A DNA stretch of 64,000 nt from Chrysaora quinquecirrha (taxonomy: Eukaryota; Cnidaria; Scyphozoa; Semaeostomeae; Pelagiidae): the NCBI GenBank assembly GCA_014526335.1, contig JACTAT010000014.1, positions 3,659,340 through 3,723,339 of the forward strand. The letters run 5' to 3'. Below, in pieces: positions 12,583-26,150 of the stretch. The notes under the pieces are model-generated. The model did no database searches, was not told the origin of the DNA, and saw only the letters and a program-made list of their open reading frames with translations. The translations under genes were made by a program, and so were the position numbers. Every line of letters starts with the position of its first letter. Within the stretch, counting starts at the first letter, position 1.

Positions 12583-13010
12583 ATAGATTTTGGGTCATTT
12601 TCCTATTTGGGGCTATATCTCATCGTCTTCTACGTATCAAAATGTGCATAACTGCAAATTTTCATATACATCTTATCATTTGTTACATTGTTATTGCAGT
12701 GTTCGTATTAGGGGGTCTAATAACTAATACCCCAATCTAAGAATAGATTTGGGGGCATTTTGCAATTGGGGCTATATCTCATCGTCTTTTACGTATCAAA
12801 ATGTGCATAAATGCAAATTTTCAATTTCATTTTACCATTTGTAACACATTTATTCCAACCTTAACATTATGGCGTGTTGATCTAAGTACCCCAGTCTAAA
12901 AATAGCATTTGGGGGCATTTTTCAGCTTTGGTCTATATCTCATCTTTTCAGCATGTTAAATTACCCTTGTGACCAATTTTCATGCTTTTATCACAAAGTG
13001 CGCAAGATTC
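12583..13010. repeat. ~160-bp direct repeat, three diverged copies (left arm)
   Basis: The words ggggctatatctcatcgtctt, acgtatcaaaatgtgcataa and gggggcattttgc recur at about 12592, 12751 and 12911. The mirrored set lies at about 15680-16110 in the right arm. Confidence 0.85.
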
Positions 13011-13031
13011 ATTTTTCAGGCTGCTAAGCTT

Positions 13032-13298
13032 CTACACTATTGAAATGCATGTTTCTCTATATTTGATCTTGTTGTAAATATTCGTTCGTATCGACAACCA
13101 CTTTAGAAACTGACAACTGAAATCCCGAAAATCCCCCATAGTGTTTAGAAAATCGCAAATATACCCCGAAATATAGTAGCCATCAAACCAAACAAATGAA
13201 TGAATCTCACTTATTCTAAAAGAATCTTTCGCTAAAACCGAATCGTTTCGCAACAAATTTACTATCGTTGCAGAAAAATTATGATGTTGCTGCTCCAA
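13032..13298 (-). other. 88-codon open frame in the left palindrome arm
   Basis: Open frame beginning MEQQHHNFSATIVNLL and ending YRETCISIV, pointing outward from the loop. The right-arm copy (15392-15658, plus) encodes exactly the same 88 residues. No recognised domain, no signal peptide, and many aromatic residues. Identity between arms may reflect recent duplication or gene conversion rather than selection, so coding status is unproven. Confidence 0.25.
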
Positions 13299-13654
13299 TT
13301 TTAACTAATATGCAGAAAATCGCTTTGGCATCCGGTTATGATTCAGAAAGAGTATGCTGCCTTTTTTCATCCATGGCAGGGCATCTTTGACTGCTCGGGC
13401 AAAACTTTCAAAGGGCCCATGCCTTCTAACTATGCAAATATGATTCCCGTGAGCTTATTCTCCTGACACAGGGCATATTTTAAGGATATTTCTCAAGACC
13501 ACTAGCGTTTTTGCGCCAAAGTCGCACAGCGCACTGGAGGTTTGTTTATCAAGGGGGCTCAGGGGGCATGCTCCCCCAGAAAATTTTCCAAAATACCACC
13601 TGCAGATGGCCTTAGATTGGTGGTTTTTCTTAATAGTTTTCGGAAACTATGTTA

Positions 13655-14003
13655 CACTCATTTTTTTATAAGAAACCCATTTATAAGAAACTCAGTAATG
13701 GGATCAATATTGGTTAAGAACTTTCAGTACTCGACCAAAAATGGTAAGAAACTTGCAGGTCTCAAGAATCTTTAGAATTAGAGATAAAGCATCGAGAAAA
13801 CAAACTTCTGTTGCACCATAAGTGTCTCGTGAATTGTATTTCTTCTTCTACTTGTAGAATTTAAGTGTCAATTGCCCGTTTTGGCACTTAGAAATTTTGA
13901 TTCTAAGAAACTGCTAAGAAACTTTCAGTATACCAAATTTGCCCCAAAACTAAGAAACTTTGAGTACTGACCAAAAATCTTAGTTTCTTATAAAAAAAGA
14001 GTA
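13655..14003. mobile_element. MITE of the CACTC..ATAAGAA family inside the palindrome loop
   Basis: The left end is cactcatttttttataagaa after TA, and the right end is ttcttataaaaaaagag followed by ta. TA flanks and CACTC termini suggest a Tc1/mariner-type non-autonomous element. Relatives lie at 29089-29439, 37252-37610, 48767-49116 and, less closely, 60297-60692, 61236-61577 and 63040-63405. Confidence 0.7.
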
Positions 14004-15102
14004 TATCAGAAATAACTTGAAACTTAACATCACCGTTTTGCTATCTTCACAAGAGGTTTTATGTTTTTTGAGAAAGAAAGACAGTAACACTTGTAGAATG
14101 AACAAGTTAAACTAGGTATTTTTGCTCAGAGCAACAAAATCATACCCCCAAAAATCTTGAAAAAAAAAAACTGGGTGGAGCTAAGGGGGTGAGCCTGCGG
14201 GTTCATCTGTTGTACTTGTACGTAACTCTATAAAAGAACACGGACAATTGGTAACTAAAAATATTGCTTCGCTTCAAAAGAAAAGTACACCCCACACTTT
14301 CAGATTTCCAAGACAACACTTTGGATTTCCAAGACCAAAAAGTGAGGGAAAAACACGCTAAAATATGCCCTACGAGAATGGTGCTTTTCGCCATTGATAT
14401 CGATTATCAACTGTTGCAAGTCAAAGAACTCAGTCTGAATGGATGTCTATTTACTTTACTGTACAGCGAAAACTGATAAACATTCTGATAATCAGTGAAA
14501 ACTTTTCTGCCTACTGTAATCTATGCGCATCATGCACCATCTTTCCAAAAATTGAATTACATTTTGATAATACCTATGTCAAAAGGGCCCATCACTGGTG
14601 GGGCAAAACCAGGATTTCAACGATCAGTGGTGGGGCAGCCGATGGGGCCTGGTGGGGCAATTACCCCACCACTCAGTATGTTAAAAGATGCCCTGAATTC
14701 CATGGCGTAATAAATTGATGCACCAAAAAGACAACGTAGCACCCCGTGAGGGGGGGGGGACTTCATTATTGTAATACATACTTGATGTTCCTAATGGACA
14801 TACAGTTGAAATTCATTGTTGTCTATGTTTGTTTACTATTATATCCATATGTTATACTCTATAATATATACTTGATGTTCTTTATTGACGTCAAGTTGAA
14901 ATGTATTAAAAATTGGTAGGATGGAATTTCTACTTTCCCTAGACAATTCCCTACACAAAAATTGCTAAATTTGGTACCCTTGGCTAGACCAATATTGTAA
15001 AAAAGTATGTCCTTGGCTAGACAAAAACAAATAAAAAATATACCCTCCAGCGCGGCACATTCAAAGGTACATTTACTATTGAGCATCCACCCCCACCCCC
15101 CT
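14004..15102. other. remainder of the palindrome loop, no gene seen
   Basis: Contains an A-run plus a G-rich tract near 14158-14190, a tggtggggca-rich patch at 14595-14690 with internal inverted copies, a G10 run near 14750, and similar words (acttgatgttc ... ttgaaat) at 14782 and 14871. Small open frames are present but none resembles a known protein. Confidence 0.5.
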
Positions 15103-15391
15103 AAAATTTTCTGGGGGAGCATGCCCCCTGAGCCCCCTTGATAAACAAACCTCCAGTGCCCTGTGCGACTTTGGCGCAAAAACACTAGTGGTCTTGAGAA
15201 ATATCCTTAAAATATGCCCTGTGTCAGGAGAATAAGTTCATGGGAATCATATTTGCATAGTTAGAAGGCATGGGCCCTTTGAAATTTTTGCCCGAGCAGT
15301 CAAAGATGCCCTGCCATGGATGAAAAAAGGCAGCATACTCTTTCTGAATCATAACCGGATGCCAAAGCGATTTTCTGCATATTAGTTAAAA

Positions 15392-15658
15392 TTGGAGCAG
15401 CAACATCATAATTTTTCTGCAACGATAGTAAATTTGTTGCGAAACGATTCGGTTTTAGCGAAAGATTCTTTTAGAATAAGTGAGATTCATTCATTTGTTT
15501 GGTTTGATGGCTACTATATTTCGGGGTATATTTGCGATTTTCTAAACACTATGGGGGATTTTCGGGATTTCAGTTGTCAGTTTCTAAAGTGGTTGTCGAT
15601 ACGAACGAATATTTACAACAAGATCAAATATAGAGAAACATGCATTTCAATAGTGTAG
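15392..15658 (+). other. 88-codon open frame in the right palindrome arm
   Basis: Exact protein-level duplicate of the minus-strand frame at 13032-13298, in mirror orientation. The same caution applies: an open frame conserved between arms, but without recognised family, splice context or promoter evidence. Confidence 0.25.
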
Positions 15659-16127
15659 AAGCTTAGAAGCCTGAAAAATGAATCTTGCGCACTTTGTGAT
15701 AAAAGCATGAAAATTGGTCACAAGGGTAATTTAACATGCTGAAAAGATGAGATGTAGACCCAAGCTGAAAAATGCCCCCAAATGATATTTTTAGACTGGG
15801 GTACTTAGATCAACACGCCATAATGTTAAGGTTGGAATAAATGTGTTACAAATGGAAAAATGAAATTGAAAATTTGCATTTATGCACATTTTGATACGTA
15901 AAAGACGATGAGATATAGCCCCAATTGCAAAATGCCCCCAAATCTATTCTTAGATTGGGGTATTAGTTATTAGACCCCCTAATACGAACACTGCAATAAC
16001 AATGTAACAAATGATAAGATGTATATGAAAATTTGCAGTTATGCACATTTTGATACGTAGAAGACGATGAGATATAGCCCCAAATAGGAAAATGACCCAA
16101 AATCTATTTTTTGGTTGGTTGGGTCAC

Positions 16128-19100
16128 AATATGTAGCATAGGTTGGGTCACAATATACGGGTATATACATCCATATACTTATATATACTCTATATACACT
16201 ATATACACCATATTAAAGAAGACATCTGTGAGAGCATAGTTTGGGCCACTATATACGGGTATATACGTCCATATACTTATATATACTCTATATACGCTAT
16301 ATACACCATATTCAAGAAGACATCTGTGAGAGCATAGGTTGGGTCACTATATACGGGTATATACGTCCATATACTTATATATACTCTATATACACTATAT
16401 ACACCATATTAAAGAAGACATCTGTGAGAGCATAGGTTGGGTCACTATATACGGGTATATACGTCCATATACTTATATATACTCTATATACACTATATAC
16501 ACCCTATTCAAGAAGACATCTGTGAGAGCATAGGTTGGGTCACTATATACGGGTATATACGTCCATATACTTATATATACTCTATATACACTATATACAC
16601 CCTATTCAAGAAGACATCTGTGAGAGCATAGGTTGGGTCACTATATACGGGTATATACATTCATATACTTATATATACTCTATATACACTATATACACCA
16701 TATTCAAGAAGACATCTGTGAGAGCATAGGTTGGGTCACTATATACGGGTATATACGTCCATATACTTATATATACTCTATATACACTATATACACCATA
16801 TTCAAGAAGACATCTGTGAGAGCATAGGTTGGGTCACTATATACGGGTATATACATCCATATACTTATATATACTCTATATACACTATATACACCATATT
16901 CAAGAAGACATCTGTGAGAGCATAGGTTGGGTCACTATATACGGGTATATACGTCCATATACTTATATATACTCTATATACACTATATACACCATATTCA
17001 AGAAGACATCTGTGAGAGCATAGGTTGGGTCACTATATACGGGTATATACATTCATATACTTATATATACTCTATATACACTATATACACCATATTCAAG
17101 AAGACATCTGTGAGAGCATAGGTTGGGTCACTATATACGGGTATATACGTCCATATACTTATATATACTCTATATACACTATATACACCATATTCAAGAA
17201 GACATCTGTGAGAGCATAGGTTGGGTCACTATATACGGGTATATACGTCCATATACTTATATATACTCTATATACACTATACACACCATATTCAAGAAGA
17301 CATCTGTGAGAGCATAGGTTGGGTCACTATATACGGGTATATACATTCATATACTTATATATACTCTATATACACTATATACACCATATTCAAGAAGACA
17401 TCTGTGAGAGCATAGGTTGGGTCACTATATACGGGTATATACGTCCATATACTTATATATACTCTATATACACTATATACACTATATTCAAGAAGACATC
17501 TGTGAGAGCATAGGTTGGGTCACTATATACGGGTATATACGTCCATATACTTATATATACTCTATATACACTATATACACCATATTCAAGAAGACATCTG
17601 TGAGAGCATAGGTTGGGTCACTATATACGGGTATATACGTCCATATACTTATATATACTCTATATACACTATATACACCCTATTCAAGAAGACATCTGTG
17701 AGAGCATAGGTTGGGTCACTATATACGGGTATATACATTCATATACTTATATATACTCTATATACACTATATACACCATATTCAAGAAGACATCTGTGAG
17801 AGCATAGGTTGGGTCACTATATACGGGTATATACGTCCATATACTTATATATACTCTATATACACTATATACACCATATTCAAGAAGACATCTGTGAGAG
17901 CATAGGTTGGGTCACTATATACGGGTATATACGTCCATATACTTATATATACTCTATATACACTATATACACCCTATTCAAGAAGACATCTGTGAGAGCA
18001 TAGGTTGGGTCACTATATACGGGTATATACATTCATATACTTATATATACTCTATATACACTATATACACCATATTCAAGAAGACATCTGTGAGAGCATA
18101 GGTTGGGTCACTATATACGGGTATATACATTCATATACTTATATATACTCTATATACACTATATACACCATATTCAAGAAGACATCTGTGAGAGCATAGG
18201 TTGGGTCACTATATACGGGTATATACATTCATATACTTATATATACTCTATATACACTATATACACCATATTCAAGAAGACATCTGTGAGAGCATAGGTT
18301 GGGTCACTATATACGGGTATATACGTCCATATACTTATATATACTCTATATACACTATACACACCCTATTCAAGAAGACATCTGTGAGAGCATAGGTTGG
18401 GTCACTATATACGGGTATATACATTCATATACTTATATATACTCTATATACACTATATACACCATATTCAAGAAGACATCTGTGAGAGCATAGGTTGGGT
18501 CACTATATACGGGTATATACGTCCATATACTTATATATACTCTATATACACTATATACACCATATTCAAGAAGACATCTGTGAGAGCATAGGTTGGGTCA
18601 CTATATACGGGTATATACGTCCATATACTTATATATACTCTATATACACTATATACACCATATTCAAGAAGACATCTGTGAGAGCATAGGTTGGGTCACT
18701 ATATACGGGTATATACGTCCATATACTTATATATACTCTATATACACTATATACACCCTATTCAAGAAGACATCTGTGAGAGCATAGGTTGGGTCACTAT
18801 ATACGGGTATAAACATTCATATACTTATATATACTCTATATACACTATATACACCCTATTCAAGAAGACATCTGTGAGAGCATAGGTTGGGTCACTATAT
18901 ACGGGTATATACGTCCATATACTTATATATACTCTATATACACTATATACACCATATTCAAGAAGACATCTGTGAGAGCATAGGTTGGGTCACTATATAC
19001 GGGTATATACGTCCATATACTTATATATACTCTATATACACTATATACACCCTATTCAAGAAGACATCTGTGAGAGCATAGGTTGGGTCACTATATACGG

Positions 19101-20100
19101 GTATATATACACTCTATATACACTATATACACCATATTCAAGAAGACATCTGTGAGAGCATAGGTTGGGTCACCATATACATTCATATACTTATATATAC
19201 TCTAAGAAGACATCTGTGAGAGCATAGGTTGGGTCACTATATACGGGTATATACATTCATATACTTATATATACTCTATATACACTATATACACCATATT
19301 CAAGAAGACATCTGTGAGAGCATAGGTTGGGTCACTATATACGGGTATATACGTCCATATACTTATATATACTCTATATACACTATATACACCATATTCA
19401 AGAAGACATCTGTGAGAGCATAGGTTGGGTCACTATATACGGGTATATACGTCCATATACTTATATATACTCTATATACACTATATACACCATATTCAAG
19501 AAGACATCTGTGAGAGCATAGGTTGGGTCACTATATACGGGTATATACGTCCATATACTTATATATACTCTATATACACTATATACACCCTATTCAAGAA
19601 GACATCTGTGAGAGCATAGGTTGGGTCACTATATACGGGTATATACATTCATATACTTATATATACTCTATATACACTATATACACCATATTCAAGAAGA
19701 CATCTGTGAGAGCATAGGTTGGGTCACTATATACGGGTATATACGTCCATATACTTATATATACTCTATATACACTATATACACCATATTCAAGAAGACA
19801 TCTGTGAGAGCATAGGTTGGGTCACTATATACGGGTATATACGTCCATATACTTATATATACTCTATATACACTATATACACCATATTCAAGAAGACATC
19901 TGTGAGAGCATAGGTTGGGTCACTATATACGGGTATATACATCCATATACTTATATATACTCTATATACACTATATACACCATATTAAAGAAGACATCTG
20001 TGAGAGCATAGGTTGGGTCACTATATACGGGTATATACATTCATATACTTATATATACTCTATATACACTATATACACCATATTCAAGAAGACATCTGTT
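16128..20100. repeat. 98-bp satellite array, right arm (about 40 units, inverted)
   Basis: Reverse-complement orientation of the left array, with the same variants. It is longer by roughly 13-14 units. Shortened or rearranged units occur at 19090-19215, where two units lose internal TATA blocks. A partial unit recurs just outside the array at 20140-20170. Confidence 0.98.
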
Positions 20101-20204
20101 GGAACAGCAGTTGCAGGCAGTTGCAGGCCACATCATATACACTATATACTATTCAAGAAGACATCTGTTGGATCCTATGTATATATACTATGTAGATACT
20201 CGTA

Positions 20205-20350
20205 TGTGTACATGGATTCAGTACAAGTGACTACAACTATACTGCTATATTCAGAAATTTCAATCCGTTTGAAGATTTCAATCCTCTCCATAGGTCATAC
20301 ATGGATGCTCTGCCGATTGATTTGGAAACAGCAGGAAGGAGATTGAAATG
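20205..20350 (+). pseudogene. exon-like fragment crossing the outer edge of the right palindrome arm
   Basis: Mirror copy of the 9667-9823 fragment: the same TSDYNYTAIFRNF ... SYMDALP frame read on the plus strand. Outside the arm it continues into different sequence, IDLETAGRRLKCYAFSRIF, and ends at TAA. Which flank is the original context cannot be decided here. Family not recognised. Confidence 0.25.
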
Positions 20351-20478
20351 CTATGCTTTTTCCCGAATTTTCTACCATTAATTACCAACATGTCATCACA
20401 TTCATATTTGAATGTAAAATTGCATACGTTTCAAATTAATTGCTCTATAGAATATTTTTAAGATGCTGGTGGCTCTAA

Positions 20479-20589
20479 GTTATTCTCCCTGGAGAGCAAT
20501 TTCAAAATCTAAAAGCAAGAATGAAAGCCCAGCTCTCTCGAGACGAAGAGGGAGAAATTGAGGACGCTTACATACAAGTTACAAATGTG
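20479..20589 (+). CDS. orphan exon of unknown gene
   Basis: Bounded by ggctctaag at the 5' side and a gtaaac donor at 20590. The frame starting with two carried bases reads ILPGEQFQNLKARMKAQLS then RDEEGEIEDAYIQVTNV, a charged, helix-like protein segment. It needs an upstream exon ending in phase 1 and a downstream exon starting in phase 0; neither was found. The LITAF-like exon downstream does not join in frame. Product unknown; it may be the edge of a gene interrupted by the palindrome. Confidence 0.35.
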
Positions 20590-21350
20590 GTAAACCTAGA
20601 ATTTTGCACGCACCCACACCCAATTTGGGTGACCCAAAGAAGGTGGACTTCTTTTGCACACTAGCACTGCACCCATACCCATTAAAGGATTTTTCTTCCA
20701 GGACCTTGGATTTTTTGTTCTAAATACAACAACAATAGGTACCTGGTTTGTGGAAATATAAAATGACCATGAGCATGCCCTGATAAGCATCTTATACCCA
20801 AATTCATTAATCTGCTTATGTGTCCATCACACAACCAGACTACAATCATGGCCAAAATTATTGAGACAACAGTGATGAAGCCATACCAGCCGACTGCCCC
20901 CCCCCCACCCAACAATGTGGGAGAGGGGGGGGTGCCACCAGCAAATTGTCTCACTTAATTCTGACCAGGATTGTAGAATTGGTGGGCACCACACTCTGGA
21001 GGCTATTGTTCTTGAAACAATAAGGGCATTGTTTTCTATTGTTTTCAAGAAAAATCTTGCACCAAAGTTCTTTGGCATGCACAGCAAGTTTCCCCCTTGG
21101 GACACCTGATCGCAGCAATCAAGACAGGGGGAGACCAGACTGGAATTTGTTGGCATGGCACATTAAAAGGCTATTGTTCTCCAAACAATAATGATATTAG
21201 CTATTTTCTTAAGACCAAGCCCTTATTTTTTGACCATGTCCTGTTGGCCCTCCAGTATTGGAGCTGGATATCTGACAATGCAACAGAATACTTTTGTTTG
21301 TATGCTGCACTTGTTCAAATCAAATGGAAACATTTATTTTCTTTTGATAC
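20590..21350. other. intergenic stretch upstream of the LITAF-like gene
   Basis: No exon supported. Holds a C-rich/G-rich pair (ccccccccaccc near 20899 and gagaggggggggtg near 20921) that can fold back, and several attgttct(c/t)gaaacaataa-like short palindromes (about 21005, 21172). The LITAF-like promoter or 5' UTR exon should lie here but cannot be placed. Confidence 0.4.
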
Positions 21351-21368
21351 AGAAGCTGATCATATAAG

Positions 21369-22832
<1,464 letters not shown>

Positions 22833-24712
22833 GATAGCAAAAAAACTGAAACTGTGATGCTGATTAGAAATGCTTAAAAATAGTAATTCATTGTCAAGAT
22901 AATTATTTGTATTTGTATGTACTTTGTTGTAATTTGACTTAGCTTGCAATTAAGCAAATACAGTAAGATTTGTACACCAGATTATTAGAGTTAAGTCACG
23001 TTTGACATCTGTTAGCCCTGCCTAAAAACTTTGCTTGTAAAACACCTTACTGGGACTCATGTAATAAGTCTATAGATCTCTTAAGGTCCACCATTCGGTG
23101 AAAGAAGTAAGGAGAGTCAGACTTCTCCCCTCCTTTATCTCTAACGGAATGGTTGACCAGATTAGAAGATTAAGAAAAGAATTGTGACAAGTCTAGCCAG
23201 AAACCACTGTTAGCAAAAACATAGGAACTTTTGCGCACTGTCTTCCCATTGTCAGTCGAGTCTGCAGGGCAGGCGAATCTAACCTGAACGGTTGCAACTC
23301 AGCTCATGTATTAAGTCTAGAAAAATCTTCAAATCAAGCTTCTTCTGTTTTACTTGGTAACGTAACTTGTGTAACCTGCTTAACTAATGATACATTTGAT
23401 TAGAAATGATTTATAATCTATAATTGGCATTATAATATTCACTAATGATGTCCATGTTTTTTCGCGCGAAAATAACCGTTCGACGATTTGAACGCGGATA
23501 ATCCGTAACTGGCAAGCGCTTGTTCTTCGAATTTCGGATCAAATACTGCCTTGAAGATGGCAACTAGTAACTACCTGTTATCCCGATAATGACTGTGCAC
23601 TGAGGAATGGCTATCACAACCATCATGTTAAATGCTTAGGTTTATTTAGCTATTCTTCGAGTTGTACAAATCTTCAAAATTGCTAGAATTAGCTGAAGCA
23701 TCTGTGAACATAGTGAGCTTTTTTTCGTCTGACACTTCTTTGAAAATAAGCGTCAGAAACACGCTGTTTCCCGCGATTGGTCACCTCGCTGTGTTCCGCT
23801 ATTATCGCATGTTAAATTTCTTTAACATTGCAAACAGTGATGTGTTAAAATTTTTACTGATTTTGGAAGGGGGGGGGCTCCGCCCCCCTAACAATTTCGC
23901 ACTGACCATGCTCTTGAGCATCTCCTGTGTCCAAATTCGCTTTTTTTTTAAACATCTTGACGCACAATTTACAGTAGTTCCTATTTCCCCTTTTCCTAGT
24001 ACCTTTTCGAGTTATGCCTATACCTGAAGGCTCTACTGCTTGTAAAAACTCCTGCTTTCCGGGCATCCATTAAACTAGATTCCGATATTCTTATGGTTTA
24101 TTGGGACTTTACAAATCGCTTTCTGCACGGTTTTTTTTTAAGCACTAGGCTATCAATTTTCATGGATTCATATGGGTGCGGTCACAAGAAACCGCACCCC
24201 TTCTAATGACGTCACCCCAGGAGCCCCCATTGAATTTGGTAGAAATCATCACTGCGTTGCAAAACCCGGTCCATTTCATTTCACACAAAAGAAAGATTTT
24301 TAAAGTACCTGGACTCTGCCCCCGGGCAAAAATATTTTGAATCTAGCGCTTGTGTACATCACATCCGTTGTCATGGTAACCGCACAAGCTGGCGAGGCAC
24401 CTGCGCAAAATAAATTAATTTTCTGCTGAACAGAGCTCTGTTTAATAACAATTCAAATCTGCATCTGCATAACAATTCAAATTTGCATTTCAAATATTTT
24501 TACAGTTTGTATTCGCCGCAAAAGAAGTTTCACAATTTTGAATTTAGTTTGCCTAGTCAAACACAGTGAGTCGGTAACTAATGAAAAGAGATTACAACTG
24601 TATTTCCTACAAATAGAATCGGGAATGAGTAGGAAGTATTTAATTTTTTATAAGATGCCGTTTAAAAGAAGTTTTGTGCAAGTTAACTTTTTGTTAGACC
24701 CTGATCGTACTG
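22833..24712. other. intergenic repeats, no gene seen
   Basis: Contains a diverged copy of the gtaataagtctat family near 23060-23310, a snap-back ggggggggctccgcccccc at about 23869-23887, and a short gcggtcacaagaaaccgcacccc palindrome at 24179-24201. The longest open frame (23662-24027) has no recognisable features and is not supported. Confidence 0.5.
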
Positions 24713-25036
24713 TTCCATAGAGGTTTCCGCAAAAGATGGCCGCCGTTTCTGTCAACCCTTTGTTCTTCATAAGGTTTTACGAAGGAATTCTGGGAATAAT
24801 TTCCTTAGCTACGAATTCAACGTCTGCAGCTATGTAAAAGACGTAACTAAGGAAATTATTCCCAGAATTCCTTTCGAAAATCCTTAATGAAAACAGTAGG
24901 CAAACATAGCAATGCTGTCGCAATGTGCGAAGGATGGCAGTACAACGCTTACCAAAGAGTGTTTGCAAGAATTTGCAACAATGAAACAATGATTTCACAA
25001 ATGAATCCATGTCCAGCAGTGCAACAGCTGCAGCAA

Positions 25037-25345
25037 AACTGATTATGATCATGATTATCATGATTATCACAATAATCATGACCATGACGATGATGATGAT
25101 GATGATGACCATGATTATCACAATGATAATGACCATGACGATGATGATGATGATAACCATGATTATCACAATGATCATGACAATAACGATGATGATGATG
25201 AAGATAACCACGATTATCACAATGATCATGACCATGACGATGATGATGATGATGAGGACCATGATTATCACAATGATCATGACCATGACGATGATGATGA
25301 TGACCATGATTATCACAATGATCATGACCATGACAATAACGACAA
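25037..25345. repeat. ATGATCATGACCATGACGATG-type microsatellite array
   Basis: Imperfect array built from atcatgaccatgacgatgat and attatcacaatg blocks, open in many frames because it is trinucleotide-based. The Met/Ile- and His/Asp-rich frames over it are not genes. Confidence 0.9.
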
Positions 25346-26077
25346 CGATAATGATAATAACATGCTGAATCTGACAGTGATGATGTCAATGATTATGATA
25401 ATGATGATTTTGGTGGTGTTGCTGATCGTAATTTCGTTCACTCGAATCTCGCGAGCACTTTCACCTTCAATTCTGGACAGCAATGGGCCGTTCTCGATTC
25501 CCAAATTTGCATATATAGTTATAAGATTTTGTGTTATTTTCAAAAAAGAGAACGGAGAGAGCTTGTGGCGTAATAGAAATTCTGGCATAAACTTGCATCA
25601 ACTCGATAAACAAAACAAAGAATCCATCTCCCGACCTAATTGCCAATGAGTAATCACCACCAATAGCTATTTTAACAGTTGATTGCCATTCGAAAACATG
25701 TTTATGTCGACTTTCACGTGCAATCCATGGAAATTACGCACAGCCGTGATTTTCGCTCAATCATAATCAATGTATTTAAAATAGTATTCCATAGTCATAA
25801 CTATATCAGCCTGAAAAATTTTTATTGAAATTTGAGGGACAGATCTCCAGTAAATAAATACTTATATGATCCATATGTATTCTTTTCATGGTACTCATTT
25901 GCTTTTATGCACCTGCGGACCGCGAAAGCATATAAAAGTAAACGAAACTATTGAAATTGAAGACTAAAAAATGAAAAACTTTATTGAAGGACATAAACGG
26001 ATAGAGTTGTTACGATCAATGATTCGAGTATGAAAACATGAAAATGAAAACCAAACGATTATAAAAAATATTGAGAG

Positions 26078-26150
26078 TACCGTGAAACGGGGATCGAACT
26101 CCAGACCTCTAGTTTAAGAAAGCGGTGGTTTAGACCAGTTCGCCACAGTA
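26078..26150 (-). other. tRNA-like sequence (degenerate, Leu/Ser-like)
   Basis: On the minus strand a 7-bp acceptor-like pair (TACTGTG with CACGGTA), an A-box-like tggcgaactggtctaaacc and a B-box-like gagttcgatcccc are present. The T-stem and anticodon stem pair poorly, so it is more likely a tRNA relic or a SINE head than an active tRNA. Confidence 0.35.

Larger units (their letters stand above)
9722..20314. mobile_element. 10.6-kb giant inverted repeat (foldback-like element)
   Basis: The left arm (9722-13587) and right arm (15103-20314) are reverse complements around a 1.5-kb loop. Outer ends match exactly as ggcagagcatccatgtatg against its complement at 20296-20314. Inner ends match at caaacctcc ... 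aaaatttt. Each arm holds, from outside in: about 190 bp of unique sequence, a 98-bp satellite array, a threefold ~160-bp repeat, and about 600 bp including an identical 88-codon open frame. Outside the arrays the arms differ by only occasional bases. Foldback transposons (FB, Galileo, FARE types) have long TIRs made of tandem subrepeats; that parallel is inference. No transposase was seen and no convincing target duplication (flanks ...gttgaca and gattgat...). Confidence 0.8.

Noticed and set aside
10001..20195. Dozens of overlapping ~64-codon frames (MGHYIRVYTSIYLYILY...)
   Set aside because: They are one frame of a 98-bp satellite unit. The unit length is not a multiple of three, so each frame runs into a stop in the next unit. 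The Tyr/Ile composition simply reads the TATA-rich DNA.
9722..20314. CRISPR-like or prokaryotic repeat array
   Set aside because: Units are contiguous 98-bp satellite without spacers, in a clearly intron-containing animal genome.
24777..25389. Long Met/Ile, Val/Ile and His/Asp-rich frames on both strands
   Set aside because: Produced by the GAT/ATC-type array; no start context, domain or splice partner.
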